From: Gammaproteobacteria bacterium | GTDB lineage: Bacteria > Pseudomonadota > Gammaproteobacteria > Steroidobacterales > Steroidobacteraceae | NCBI GenBank assembly: GCA_028293745.1 | Contig: JAQGOF010000228.1 | Location: 1-33,173, forward strand | Length of the DNA stretch: 33,173 nucleotides | Direction: 5' to 3' | Shown here: positions 8,699 to 16,456 of the stretch, in pieces | How positions within the stretch are numbered: position 1 is the first letter of the stretch | How the letters are laid out: the number at the start of each line of letters is the position of its first letter | Translations under genes and position numbers: made by a program | Notes under the pieces: model-generated | The model's database searches: none | What the model was told of the DNA's origin: nothing | What the model saw: only the letters and a program-made list of their open reading frames with translations

Positions 8699-9600
8699 GA
8701 GGCCTGACCACGCCCGTCGTGGTGGTGTTCATTGCTGCCGTAACACAGGGTGCGCTTGCGGCAGATCTGCGAGTCGAAGTCTTTGCAGGTGATTTCGCCA
8801 GTGTCAATTCTTTCATCTTTTCAAACGGCAAGTCATTGCTCGTCCTCGACGCGCAACGCACGCCTGGCGAAGCCCGCAAACTTGCAGAAAGGATCCACGC
8901 CCTGCACCTGCCTCTTGACTACCTCCTCATCAGTCACGGACACACGGACCATTTCACGGGCATGGCCCTGCTGCGCCAGGAATTCCCAGGCGCCCGGATA
9001 GTCGTGGCGAACGAGGCGATCCGGCGGGACATCAAGAGCTACGCCATCTACATGGACAAAGGAGGGCAAACAGGAGGGGAGCCGGCGCTCGAACCCGCAC
9101 TTCGACCGAGGTCAGGGGACAATCCGAACGGCTTCGATTATGAGCGTTGGATTCACGTTCTGGCGGATCATACGGTGGAGCTTCACGGCGGCGGCAAGCT
9201 GGACCTTACAACAGATTACGCGCCGGCCGAGGCGCCGCATATGACGACCGTATACAGCAAGGAGCTGAACGCGCTCTTCCTGGCTGACTTTGGCTACAAC
9301 AGAGTGCATTTGTGGTTGGGTGATGACATCGATCGCGAGCGCATCGCCGCCTGGCGCCGAGAGCTGCTGCGGATCAAAGCGCGGTATGAGTCACTGAAAC
9401 CGACCGTATATCCCGGTCACGGTCACCCGACGGACATGAGGTTGTTCGACGATATGGTCAGGTACATCGACGATTTCACTCGAGTCACTGCGACGGTCAA
9501 ATCTCGAGAGGAAGCCATTCAATCCCTAAAGGCGCTGTATCCTGATTACAACGAGGCAGACTTCTTCCTGAGATACAGTGTGCAGAATCACTTGAGGTAG
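8695..9600 (+). CDS. Exported metallo-beta-lactamase-fold hydrolase
   Basis: This 301-residue protein opens with a signal peptide (about residues 1-22, TQGALAAD). The metal motif SHGHTDHFTG puts the HxHxDH ligands at H81, H83, D85 and H86. Later ligands are probably H in EAPHMTT, D in FLADFGYN and H in YPGHGHPTD. The fold covers many hydrolases (lactonases, thioesterases, alkylsulfatase relatives), so the reaction is not assignable. Both this enzyme and the fused amidohydrolase upstream carry export signals, and the genes overlap by four bases. The pair therefore probably acts in the periplasm on whatever the divergent receptor brings in. Confidence 0.85.
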   Translation: MRGLTTPVVVVFIAAVTQGALAADLRVEVFAGDFASVNSFIFSNGKSLLVLDAQRTPGEARKLAERIHALHLPLDYLLISHGHTDHFTGMALLRQEFPGARIVVANEAIRRDIKSYAIYMDKGGQTGGEPALEPALRPRSGDNPNGFDYERWIHVLADHTVELHGGGKLDLTTDYAPAEAPHMTTVYSKELNALFLADFGYNRVHLWLGDDIDRERIAAWRRELLRIKARYESLKPTVYPGHGHPTDMRLFDDMVRYIDDFTRVTATVKSREEAIQSLKALYPDYNEADFFLRYSVQNHLR

Positions 9601-9769
9601 ACTATGAGAGCTGCGGCGCCGATTGCGACAACCAATGAGAGACGAGATTCTGATCAGGCGCGTCGGCGCCGAATGCGCAGGATGCGGTCTCCATCTTGAG
9701 AGAGGCTGCGGCATGGGCCCTCGGTCGGGGTATCCTTGTCTGGCGTGAGGATGAGCTGCGTGAGCAGGA

Positions 9770-9837
9770 GCGCACGTCTGGCACGTGAAGACACTCTGTG
9801 TCGTGAATCCATGCCTGCCGCCGAGCGTCGCTGGCTG
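9770..9837 (+). repeat. 68-bp direct repeat, copy 2 (XRE gene fragment)
   Basis: It matches 1,285-1,352 at 67 of 68 positions and encodes the same XRE C-terminal peptide. Immediately after the homology ends, the same frame runs into a DUF6036-like tail rather than the rest of the XRE gene. This copy is therefore an internal-deletion derivative of an XRE-DUF6036 module. Confidence 0.85.
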
Positions 9838-9888
9838 TCCGACGAGTGGCACGATCAGACCCTCGAGCTCTGGATTGAAATGATTGCT
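9838..9888 (+). pseudogene. DUF6036 C-terminal tail fragment
   Basis: In frame with the repeated XRE segment, the peptide SDEWHDQTLELWIEMIAA matches my recollection of how DUF6036 nucleotidyltransferases end (a helix of the type LTLxLWIE). This is the very part missing from the frameshifted gene at 1,423-1,943. The assignment rests on a short peptide and on memory of the family, so it is moderate at best. Confidence 0.45.
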
Positions 9889-10097
9889 GCGCCGAGTTCC
9901 AACATGCCGAGGGCTCCCAGGCGGGGCCGACAGAAGATCAGCGCAACGGACGCAAGGTCCTTGTGGCCGCAGAGGAATGGGAGTGCAAGACGAAGCGTAT
10001 GGGGACTCTGGCGAAGTTCTTCGCGAGTTCGCCGGTGTGGGCGTCGGGGCTTGAAGTTAAACGATCCAAGGACAATCTCCGCTCGGCGGACCTATGA
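9885..10097 (+). pseudogene. Phd/YefM-like antitoxin remnant (C-terminal part)
   Basis: The frame ending at TGA 10,095-10,097 reads RNGRKVLVAAEEWE, then GTLAKFFASSPVWASGLEV and KRSKDNLRSADL. A conserved basic turn, a VAAEEWE strand-helix and a partner-binding tail ending in DL are the pattern of Phd-family antitoxins, which bind DNA N-terminally and a PIN- or RelE-type toxin C-terminally. The preceding half is garbled, as if by small insertions and deletions, with no good start and an in-frame stop just upstream. No toxin gene follows; a tRNA-Gln fragment lies about 280 bp downstream. Confidence 0.45.
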
Positions 10098-10280
10098 GAG
10101 TTGCTGAGACGAAGTGCGACTTTCCGCGACTCCTTGGGTTCGCTCCGGGTGACGCGCCGGCGGCCAAACTGGGAAGTGACGTGACGGGGTGCCGTTGGGT
10201 GGCTCAGGTTTGCGGGCAGCAGAAGATGGTTCGTGGTGCCGCAAGCCGGGCCCCAGTACGTCGGCCGTTGAGTGAATCAC

Positions 10281-10301
10281 TGGTGGCAGGTTTGGTGGCA
10301 G
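10281..10301 (+). repeat. Paired TGGTGGCAG repeats, left pair
   Basis: Two copies of TGGTGGCAG start at 10,281 and 10,293, 12 bp apart. A second pair lies on the other side of the tRNA-Gln remnants at 10,760 and 10,771. Flanking pairs of short direct repeats around a tRNA 3' end are what the arm-type binding sites of a tyrosine integrase would look like. Confidence 0.55.
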
Positions 10302-10380
10302 CGATCGGGAATCGAAGGGTGTGGAGGGGAACCAGCCGGTCAGTAGTTTCAGTAACTTGTTGATTATCCTGATTCCTATC

Positions 10381-10430
10381 GCGGGTTTTGATCCCGCCAT
10401 TCGGAGGTTCGAATCCTTCCACCCCAGCCA
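10381..10430 (+). pseudogene. tRNA-Gln (TTG) 3' half, integration-site remnant
   Basis: A perfect anticodon arm (GCGGG, loop TTTTGAT, CCCGC) carries TTG at 10,388-10,390. A T arm (GGAGG, loop TTCGAAT, CCTTC) follows, then the acceptor strand CACCCCA, discriminator G and an encoded CCA. The D arm and 5' acceptor strand are absent, so it cannot make a tRNA. GTTGATTAT at 10,359-10,367 precedes it, the same nonamer that precedes the tRNA-Phe half at 578. This is the footprint of site-specific integration into a tRNA-Gln gene. Confidence 0.8.
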
Positions 10431-10595
10431 GATAAGAAGGCATGAGCCACAAGAAGCGCTCGCGTGTGGCTCTAGGGCTGTGCCACGACGGGAAGGATAA
10501 CGGCCGCGGTGCTCGGTGTAGCGGCCAGTGTTGTCGGTCACGCTGTGGTGCCTGATTGGTTCGCGCCGTTACTCGTGTTAACGCGCCGCGGACGG

Positions 10596-10622
10596 CCCCG
10601 AAGGGGTGAGGCCCGCAGGGCC
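10596..10622 (+). terminator. Tandem GC-rich hairpins
   Basis: Two adjacent perfect hairpins are seen: CCCC-GAA-GGGG at 10,596-10,606 and GGCCC-GCA-GGGCC at 10,610-10,622. No T-run follows. They end five bases before the second tRNA-Gln end and could be a terminator inherited with that fragment. Confidence 0.35.
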
Positions 10623-10626
10623 GAAT

Positions 10627-10645
10627 AATCCTTCCACCCCAGCCA
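10627..10645 (+). repeat. Second copy of the tRNA-Gln 3' end (att-like direct repeat)
   Basis: AATCCTTCCACCCCAGCCA is identical to 10,412-10,430, the last 19 bases of the tRNA-Gln half including CCA. The two copies are 215 bp apart in the same orientation. They look like the left and right attachment sites of a nearly empty insertion. Confidence 0.75.
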
Positions 10646-10759
10646 AATTCTTCGCAGTTGATCCCGCGGTTTATCCTCGATCAAACAGTTAGTTAGCACT
10701 CCGCGGCTGGTTGCAGCGGCGGCCAGAGCCGGCACACTGATACCCTGATTTCCCTCCGC

Positions 10760-10779
10760 TGGTGGCAGCGTGGTGGCAG
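10760..10779 (+). repeat. Paired TGGTGGCAG repeats, right pair
   Basis: TGGTGGCAG starts at 10,760 and again at 10,771. This pair mirrors the one at 10,281/10,293, and together they bracket both tRNA-Gln 3' ends. Confidence 0.55.
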
Positions 10780-10924
10780 CTCCAGGGGGCGGGGCAATCT
10801 TCTTCGCAGCCTTAGGATTCAGCCGTGGGTCGCCGAGGCGTTCATCAAGACTGACTCGGGCTCTTGCCCGGCTCTCTGCCGCTCCTGGCCGCAGAGCACT
10901 AAAGAACCTTGAATAGCGATTCCA

Positions 10925-10959
10925 TTAATAAGGGTTTATATTAGAAAACCTTAATAAGG
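10925..10959. promoter_or_regulatory. AT-rich direct repeats upstream of the Fic gene
   Basis: TTAATAAGG occurs at 10,925-10,933 and 10,951-10,959, 26 bp apart, in a sharply AT-rich island. The outer parts also form an imperfect inverted repeat (AAGGGTTT against AAAACCTT). TATATT at about 10,938 could be a -10 element, but no good -35 stands at normal spacing. The region ends 24 bp before the Fic start and is the likely promoter/operator. Confidence 0.4.
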
Positions 10960-10983
10960 TCTCGTCCTATTCAGGCTTTCTCG

Positions 10984-12210
10984 ATGCGCAAGTCCGCTCT
11001 GCATCCAACATTACGGGGTTCCGCCGTACCTGTCCCGGGGCATTCTGGATGCTACGCAGTCGTGCCTCCGCCGGTGCCGGCCACCTTACCAGTCAACTCA
11101 CCGCTCTTCCCGCTTGCTCAACGAGAAATTCAGGTCCTCTCGGATGCTGTCGAAGCGGTTCCGACCTATGCAAATCTGCTCATGCACATGCTCAATCGGC
11201 GTGAAGCTGTGGACAGCAGTCAAATCGAAGGGACGCATACCCAATTCGATGGCCTGCTCCTCCATGAGCTTGAGAAAGGCACGCCAGATGCGGTTACCGA
11301 TTCTGATGCCGAGCAGACACTAAATTACGTCCGCGCGTACACGCTCGGCATTGCGCAGGTGAGGAAGCGGGGGCAACACGCGCTCGACACCACACTGATT
11401 CGCAAGATGCACCGACAGCTCATGAGCGGGGACTCACGTGCGGCACCCGGACAGTTTCGCGGTGTCCAGAATTTTATCGGCGGACTAAAAATAGAGGATG
11501 CTCGGTTCATACCTCCACCGCCGTCGGAGGTCCCGCGACTTATGACCGATCTTGATCGGCTCATTCGTTACGAAGCGGACCCCGAAAGTCACTACGATAT
11601 TGGTGTGCTGTCGCGCGCTCCGATTGTTCACGCGTATTTTGAAGCGATTCACCCCTTTGTTGACGGGAACGGGCGCATCGGAAGATTGCTGTTTCCCTTG
11701 ATGTTCGTTTGTGACGGTGGACACCCGATCTACCTCGCGACATTCCTCAAACGTCGTCAGCGCGAATATTACGACGCTCTTCACGAAGTACAGATGCAGC
11801 TGCGATGGTCGTCATGGGTTGAGCTGTTCCTCGAATGCACAGTGGCTTCGTGTCGCCACACAGTGTATCTGCTGCGCGAGCTCCAAATCGTCGCCGAACG
11901 ATGGCAAGAACGTCTTGCGGCACGCCGCACCCGAAAGCACGCCACCGCATGGCGTGTCGCCGATCTCCTGCTGGGTCAGCCCGTTGTTACGGTAACCTCT
12001 TTGGTCGAGCGCCTGAAGGTCACCTTTCCGTCCGCCAACGCAGCTGTCGCCGTACTAGTCGAGATGGACATACTGCGACCCCAAGGGCAGCAGCGCCGCA
12101 ACCGCGCCTTTCATGCCCACGAAGTCATGAACCTTCTCTATACCGGGATCGATGCGGTGTTGGACGACGTGGCTACGCTGCGAAACTACAGAGTCGCAAG
12201 CGGGCCGTAA
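10984..12210 (+). CDS. Fic-domain protein (probable AMP-transferase)
   Basis: This 408-residue protein has the Fic catalytic motif HPFVDGNGRIGR at residues 223-234, with the catalytic His 223 and the phosphate-binding loop complete. An N-terminal inhibitory helix motif, SSQIEG at residues 78-83, marks a class II Fic enzyme held inactive by its own glutamate (E82). The C-terminal region after about residue 315 looks like a winged helix. Such proteins usually transfer AMP to protein hydroxyls; the target is unknown. It is the only intact gene between the tRNA-Gln remnants and the AbiTii debris, and its AT-rich promoter differs from its surroundings. The start at 10,984 gives a family-like N-terminus. 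Confidence 0.9.
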   Translation: MRKSALHPTLRGSAVPVPGHSGCYAVVPPPVPATLPVNSPLFPLAQREIQVLSDAVEAVPTYANLLMHMLNRREAVDSSQIEGTHTQFDGLLLHELEKGTPDAVTDSDAEQTLNYVRAYTLGIAQVRKRGQHALDTTLIRKMHRQLMSGDSRAAPGQFRGVQNFIGGLKIEDARFIPPPPSEVPRLMTDLDRLIRYEADPESHYDIGVLSRAPIVHAYFEAIHPFVDGNGRIGRLLFPLMFVCDGGHPIYLATFLKRRQREYYDALHEVQMQLRWSSWVELFLECTVASCRHTVYLLRELQIVAERWQERLAARRTRKHATAWRVADLLLGQPVVTVTSLVERLKVTFPSANAAVAVLVEMDILRPQGQQRRNRAFHAHEVMNLLYTGIDAVLDDVATLRNYRVASGP

Positions 12211-12216
12211 AGACGT

Positions 12217-12240
12217 CCCCGCCGGGAATACCGGCAGGGG
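12217..12240 (+). terminator. Hairpin after the Fic gene
   Basis: Stem CCCC-G-CCGG with loop GAATA and return CCGG-CA-GGGG begins seven bases after the Fic stop. There is no T-run. Nothing gene-like is seen between here and 12,430. Confidence 0.45.
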
Positions 12241-12430
12241 CGGTGCGCGAGCGTCAGCAGGGGGTGGGGGTCTGGCGTCGCGATGGTGGGGATTGTGAAC
12301 GTCCTTGCGCGCCGGGCCCAGTGCCTTTGGTCATGAGGGTGGTCAGGCTCTCCGCGCAGGCTGTTAGCGCCGAATCAGGGTTCAGAGTGTTGATTCAGAC
12401 TTATACTCAAGGCAAGAACCTGACAAGTAA

Positions 12431-12959
12431 TCAACCACCCCCATAGTGCTTGATGGCTTGTGTAATCACTGAAGCCGCAACATCGACACCTGCCTTCACG
12501 ACACCCGTGCCAGCTTTCTTCAGAGCACCGGTAAACCATTTCCCTGTCTTGCCCTCAGCGATATCGGGAGTCTTGCCTTCGTTCTTATCGTCGGTCACTG
12601 CCTGTCGAAGTTCCTCAAGCTCTTTCTGTTCATACCCGAGCTTCGCAACTTCCTTGAGCCGTGGTGAACATCTTCTCGGCACCAATCTCTTGCGCCTTCC
12701 TCGGCAGCTCCTTTTCAGGAACGTTGTCACCGATGGCTTCACGAAGCTCCAACGTGAAGTCAAGTAGACGTGATCGAACCTCAGCAAGGATGTTCTCAAC
12801 CTCAACCATGTTGATATCGCACCATGCCGCATTAACATCGACTCCAGCGTGCAGAACCTTCTTAAAGAGTCCTCCGAACTCCGTGGGAAGGTTACGACGC
12901 AAGCCACCACCTTTCGCACGGTAGTTCTTTACGGCTTCCTCAATGCTCTGGATCGACAT
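12431..12959 (-). pseudogene. AbiTii-like abortive-infection protein, 5'-truncated and frameshifted
   Basis: Read from ATG 12,959 the first frame gives VEVENILAEVRSRLLDFTLE followed by LREAIGDN, the typical central helix of AbiTii-domain proteins. After a shift near 12,660 the second frame continues with LKEVAKLGYEQKELEELRQA, then GKWFTGALKKAGTGV and VDVAASVITQAIKHYGGG, a common C-terminal region of the same proteins. About 100 N-terminal residues, including most of the AbiTii domain proper, are missing. The break coincides with the start of homology to an MFS transporter on the opposite strand. The gene is almost certainly dead. AbiTii proteins are linked to phage resistance, which fits the other defence and toxin-antitoxin debris. 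Confidence 0.6.
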
Positions 12960-13479
12960 GGTGATCTTGTGCTCAGTAATGTACACCTTGCATCTGAACA
13001 CGCAGGATCAGGGCCATCTGGTGTTTCTCAATGCTGGTGGTGGCATGTTGGCGGCCGCACTCTATGGTTTCTTTGCTGCACGTCGACTCCCGTTACGAAC
13101 TCTGCTGCGCGTCTGCCTGCTGTTCAGTGCCGCGGCGCCCCTCGGCTATCTGTTTTACGACTCCTACGTTCACGCTCAAACGATCGAGGCCGCCAACGGC
13201 TTCGGTACTGCATTGGGTGAGATTGCGGTCATGCACCTGGCGGTACGTGTCATGCCGACGGGCAGCGAGGCACTTGGATTTGCCGTGCTGATGGCAGTGA
13301 GAAATTTATTCATGTGGGGAAGTGACTGGCTGGGGTCGGCATTGATCGAATCTCTTCATATGTCCTTCGACACGCTGGTGTACATCAACACAGGTACGAC
13401 ACTCCTGGTGGTGCCGCTGGCTTTGGTGCTGCCCAGGGTGCTCGTCAATGACCATGATAATGCGGGCAGTGCGGATTGA
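12943..13479 (+). pseudogene. MFS transporter (BT1-like), C-terminal remnant
   Basis: From about 12,980 the frame encodes four to five hydrophobic segments (FLNAGGGMLAAALYGFFAAR; LLRVCLLFSAAAPLGYLF; ALGFAVLMAVRNLFMWGSDW; TGTTLLVVPLALVLP) with the layout of the second half of a BT1/folate-biopterin-type or related MFS carrier. The first 10-12 codons after ATG 12,943 are antisense to the AbiTii fragment and are not transporter-like. The N-terminal seven or so helices are absent. It is a fusion-point remnant, not a functional carrier. Confidence 0.6.
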
Positions 13480-13814
13480 GGCTCACAGTATTCTTTGTGC
13501 GTTGACGGGAGCCGAAGCACATAGCCTCGGCCTGGCGACGCCTCGACGATGAGGGCTGGTTGGGCCAATGAAGGGCGGTAATCAAAAATAATGATTTGCG
13601 CATCACGTTTTCTTTGTGGATTGGAACTTTCCTTGAAGTCCAGAAGTTGGCCAATTTCAGTTTGAAACGGTGTCCGCGCTTGACTATGGGGCGCTTCCGT
13701 TCTGTCGGCTTCAGGTCTAGTGCGTCATACAGATACTCATCGGTTCAGGCGTCGATCCGAGTCATTTAAAACTCAACACGCTTACAGTCATGTAGCGGTA
13801 CCTGGGTTCTGCGG

Positions 13815-13853
13815 TTTGGCACGCGTGATGAGGCAATCAATAAATCTTAATGG
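13815..13853 (+). promoter_or_regulatory. 39-bp composite regulatory element, copy 1 (receptor at 14,036)
   Basis: It has GTGAT at element positions 11-15, ATCA at 22-25, TT at 33-34 and TGG at 37-39, with the same spacing as the four other copies. The left half-site (ATCAC) is not kept here. It lies about 180 bp before the receptor start, in the same orientation relative to its gene as the others. It is the weakest of the five. Confidence 0.45.
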
Positions 13854-13911
13854 AACATCTTGAGGCGGGAGCCCACCATGGTATCGGGGTACAGCCGTGA
13901 ACTGGGCGCGC

Positions 13912-13925
13912 CGTTGAATTCAACG
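13912..13925. promoter_or_regulatory. Perfect 14-bp palindrome upstream of the receptor at 14,036
   Basis: CGTTGAATTCAACG is self-complementary and sits about 110 bp before the receptor start. Its symmetry suits a dimeric regulator, but no second copy was seen. Confidence 0.3.
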
Positions 13926-14035
13926 AACTGCACCCGATTCGAGTTGTACGCTTCGTGTTGACACAAATCGGTTGGCTTCAATAGGTCGCAAGACAGGTGT
14001 GCGATCTCGTAAGCCCAATGACCTTGGAGGGGGGT

Positions 14036-16405
14036 ATGAGGCGATTTCACGAGATTACTCAGCGCGGTCGCGTTCTGCTGACTGCAGTCGTGCCGATGAG
14101 CTTTCTGGCCGGCACCGCTCACGCTCAGGCGGCCCTGCCTGCATCCGCTCCGCCCGCACAAGTGTCTCCGGCGGAATCCGCCGCCCTCCATGAGGTCATC
14201 GTTACAGCGCAAAAACGCAGCGAGAACATTCAGAGCGTTCCGATCTCCGTGACAGCGGTCAGCGCTGAGGCTATCAGCCAAATGCACGCCACCGATCTTC
14301 AGGATCTGCAGGGCACATTGCCTAACGTGCAGCTTGACCACTTTTCCAGCACGCCGAACTCGGCGGCGATCTACATACGCGGTATCGGGGTTAACGACCC
14401 CGACCCGTACACGGGCAATACCGTGTCGATTGTCGTCGACGGGGTGCCTCAGTATTTCTCCGACGGTGCGTTGGTTGACCTCCTGGATATCTCCCGGATC
14501 GAGGTACTTCGCGGGCCGCAAGGAACGTTGTTCGGTGCCAACTCGACAGGAGGCGCCATCAACGTAATTTCGGTTGCGCCCGACAACAAGTTAGGGGGCG
14601 ACGGTGAGGTGACCCTGGGCAACTTCAGCCGGGTCGACGTCAAAGGCGCGGTCACCATTCCCATGTCGGACAGCCTGTCCGCCCGATTCAGCGTGTTGCA
14701 TCACCAGGAGGACGGATTCGTCACCAATATCGTCAACGGCCGTCCGATGGGAGACCAGAGTCTGAATCTCTTCCGGGCCAGCTTGAAATGGAGGCCGACC
14801 GAGGATTTCGATGCCACCTTGATCTCAGAATACGACCGGACCGACAACGGATCGGGCGCGAGTATCAACGGCGGCGTTCCGGGTGAAAGGCGGTACCTGG
14901 CGCCCGGCACGGTGCTCAGCAATGCCCTGCTGCCGATGTACCAGAGCCCTTGTGTATCGCTCAACCTGCCGTGTCATGCACCCGATACCTTCTACGGCGC
15001 GATCGATCAGCAGGTACCCGACCGCAGTGACCTGGACAACCTGCGCGAAACCCTCACCCTGAACTGGCACGGAACTGCGATCGGGGACCTGACGGCGATT
15101 ACCGGATATCGCCGTTTCAAGCTCGATGACTTCGCAGATGTGAACAGCACGCCGGTGGTCGGTAATGCGCTGTACCGGCCGACGCGCGGCTGGCAGTTCA
15201 GTCAGGAGCTGCGGGACGACATCAAATGGATGTCGATCTTCAACAGCACCCTCGGCGTCTTCTACATGGATGACCACTACCATCAGATTCAGAACTCGCT
15301 GACACAATCCACGGCTCCAGGATTCAGCCAGATCAACATCCAGGATCAGGGCAACCACTCGATCTCCGCTTTCGCACAAAACTACTTGAACATCACCTCC
15401 AAGCTGCGCCTGCAGGCGGGTGCCCGCTTCACCTCCGAATACACGTCGATGAAGGTGGACCAGTCCAGCCTGACCAATCCTTCCGGAGTCCCGCAGTTTA
15501 ACGGCGGTATCGTGACGGCCCACTTTGCAGTTCAGGGCGCGCATACCTGGAATGACGAGGGCTGGAAGGTCGGGCTCGACTACCAGGCCCTGGATCACGC
15601 CATGCTGTACGCATACTGGGCGCGAGGCTTTAAATCCGGAGGCTTCGTGGGACGCATTTCGACGCCCGCAGCGATCGGGCCGTTCAACCCGGAGCTCGTC
15701 GATACCTACGAAGGCGGGATCAAGACGGATCTCCTGGATCGTCGCCTGCGGTTCAATGCAGATGTCTTTTACACCAACTATCGTGACATGCAGTTGCCGC
15801 AGATCAACTACCTCCCTAATGCGCAAGGAGTTGTTGTCCAGGCCAATACCATCCTCAATGTGCCCCGTGCCATGAGCAGGGGGGTGGAGCTCGAGACGAT
15901 TTTCCAACCGATCGCGGCTCTTACCCTCAATGCCAGTGCCGCCTATCTGGACGCCAAGTATCTCGACTTCTGTTTTGTCGATACGACCTATCATCCGGCA
16001 TCCGGCCAAAGCGATCCCGGTTGTCCGATGACGAGCATTGTCCTGCGCAACATGAACGGCTTTGCCCTGCAGAACTCACCGCCGTGGACGGCGACCGCGG
16101 GCGCCACTTACCAGTTCAAGGTGGGGCCGGGCACGGCCAGCGCGCATGTCCTCTACAGCTTCACCGCCAAGAAGTATCTGAGCGCCATCAATGATTCCCC
16201 TCGCGCGACGATCCAGCCCAAACACCTGGCCAACGTGAATCTCGACTGGACGCCGAACAATGGCAATTGGACCATCAGCCTCTGGTCGACAAACATCTTC
16301 GACAAGCATTACATTCAGCAGTCCCTCGACCTGCCGGGCCAATGGGCGCTGGTTCTCTACGATCCGCCCCGGCAGTTCGGCGGCACGGTCAAGGTCACCT
16401 TCTAG
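14036..16405 (+). CDS. TonB-dependent outer-membrane receptor
   Basis: The ATG at 14,036 follows a strong GGAGGGGGG site and begins a signal peptide (residues 1-30, ending AHAQ); 789 residues result. A TonB box lies at residues 53-57 (EVIVT), followed by the plug (SVPISVTAVSAE, IYIRGIGVNDPDPYTGN, RGPQGTLFGANSTGGAIN) and a barrel ending in VTF. It lacks an STN domain, so it is a transporter rather than a signalling receptor. The type is common in bacteria that take up hydrophobic organic substrates. The genes for a SnoaL-like protein and two dehydrogenases follow closely, so uptake and catabolism are probably transcribed together. Confidence 0.9.
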   Translation: MRRFHEITQRGRVLLTAVVPMSFLAGTAHAQAALPASAPPAQVSPAESAALHEVIVTAQKRSENIQSVPISVTAVSAEAISQMHATDLQDLQGTLPNVQLDHFSSTPNSAAIYIRGIGVNDPDPYTGNTVSIVVDGVPQYFSDGALVDLLDISRIEVLRGPQGTLFGANSTGGAINVISVAPDNKLGGDGEVTLGNFSRVDVKGAVTIPMSDSLSARFSVLHHQEDGFVTNIVNGRPMGDQSLNLFRASLKWRPTEDFDATLISEYDRTDNGSGASINGGVPGERRYLAPGTVLSNALLPMYQSPCVSLNLPCHAPDTFYGAIDQQVPDRSDLDNLRETLTLNWHGTAIGDLTAITGYRRFKLDDFADVNSTPVVGNALYRPTRGWQFSQELRDDIKWMSIFNSTLGVFYMDDHYHQIQNSLTQSTAPGFSQINIQDQGNHSISAFAQNYLNITSKLRLQAGARFTSEYTSMKVDQSSLTNPSGVPQFNGGIVTAHFAVQGAHTWNDEGWKVGLDYQALDHAMLYAYWARGFKSGGFVGRISTPAAIGPFNPELVDTYEGGIKTDLLDRRLRFNADVFYTNYRDMQLPQINYLPNAQGVVVQANTILNVPRAMSRGVELETIFQPIAALTLNASAAYLDAKYLDFCFVDTTYHPASGQSDPGCPMTSIVLRNMNGFALQNSPPWTATAGATYQFKVGPGTASAHVLYSFTAKKYLSAINDSPRATIQPKHLANVNLDWTPNNGNWTISLWSTNIFDKHYIQQSLDLPGQWALVLYDPPRQFGGTVKVTF

Positions 16406-16456
16406 CGGGTGCGTGCTCACGGGTTTTGCGGTTGATCAAATGCTGGGGGCGCGTCG

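Larger units (their letters stand above)
9601..10983. other. Gene graveyard / recombination zone without an intact gene
   Basis: No intact coding sequence is convincing in this 1.4 kb. In order it holds a faint nucleotidyltransferase-like peptide (GRGILVWREDELREQE, about 9,715-9,770, low confidence), the second copy of the 68-bp XRE segment, a DUF6036 tail, a Phd-like antitoxin remnant, a pair of TGGTGGCAG repeats, a tRNA-Gln 3' half, tandem hairpins, a second tRNA-Gln 3' end, another TGGTGGCAG pair and an AT-rich promoter region for the Fic gene. Minus-strand frames across the tRNA piece give peptides such as GVEGFEPPNGGIKTR, a well-known artefact of translating tRNA genes. Confidence 0.7.
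13480..14035. other. Intergenic region upstream of the second TonB receptor
   Basis: No supported gene lies in these 556 bp. It contains one copy of the 39-bp composite element (13,815-13,853) and a perfect 14-bp palindrome (13,912-13,925). The base composition is less GC-rich than the neighbouring genes. A minus-strand frame ending near 13,847 (VEFNGAPSSRLYPD and on) is unrecognised and probably fortuitous. Confidence 0.5.

Noticed and set aside
10092..10541. Minus-strand open frames reading WKDSNLRMAGSKPAI and GVEGFEPPNGGIKTR
   Set aside because: They are antisense translations of the tRNA-Gln 3' half, a well-known spurious protein type.
13847..14521. 224-codon minus-strand frame before and into the second receptor
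   Set aside because: Most is antisense to the receptor. The non-overlapping tail (VEFNGAPSSRLYPD and on) matches nothing I recognise and no start or ribosome site supports it.
14825..16009. 394-codon antisense frame inside the second receptor
   Set aside because: It is a shadow of the receptor codons with no recognisable motif.
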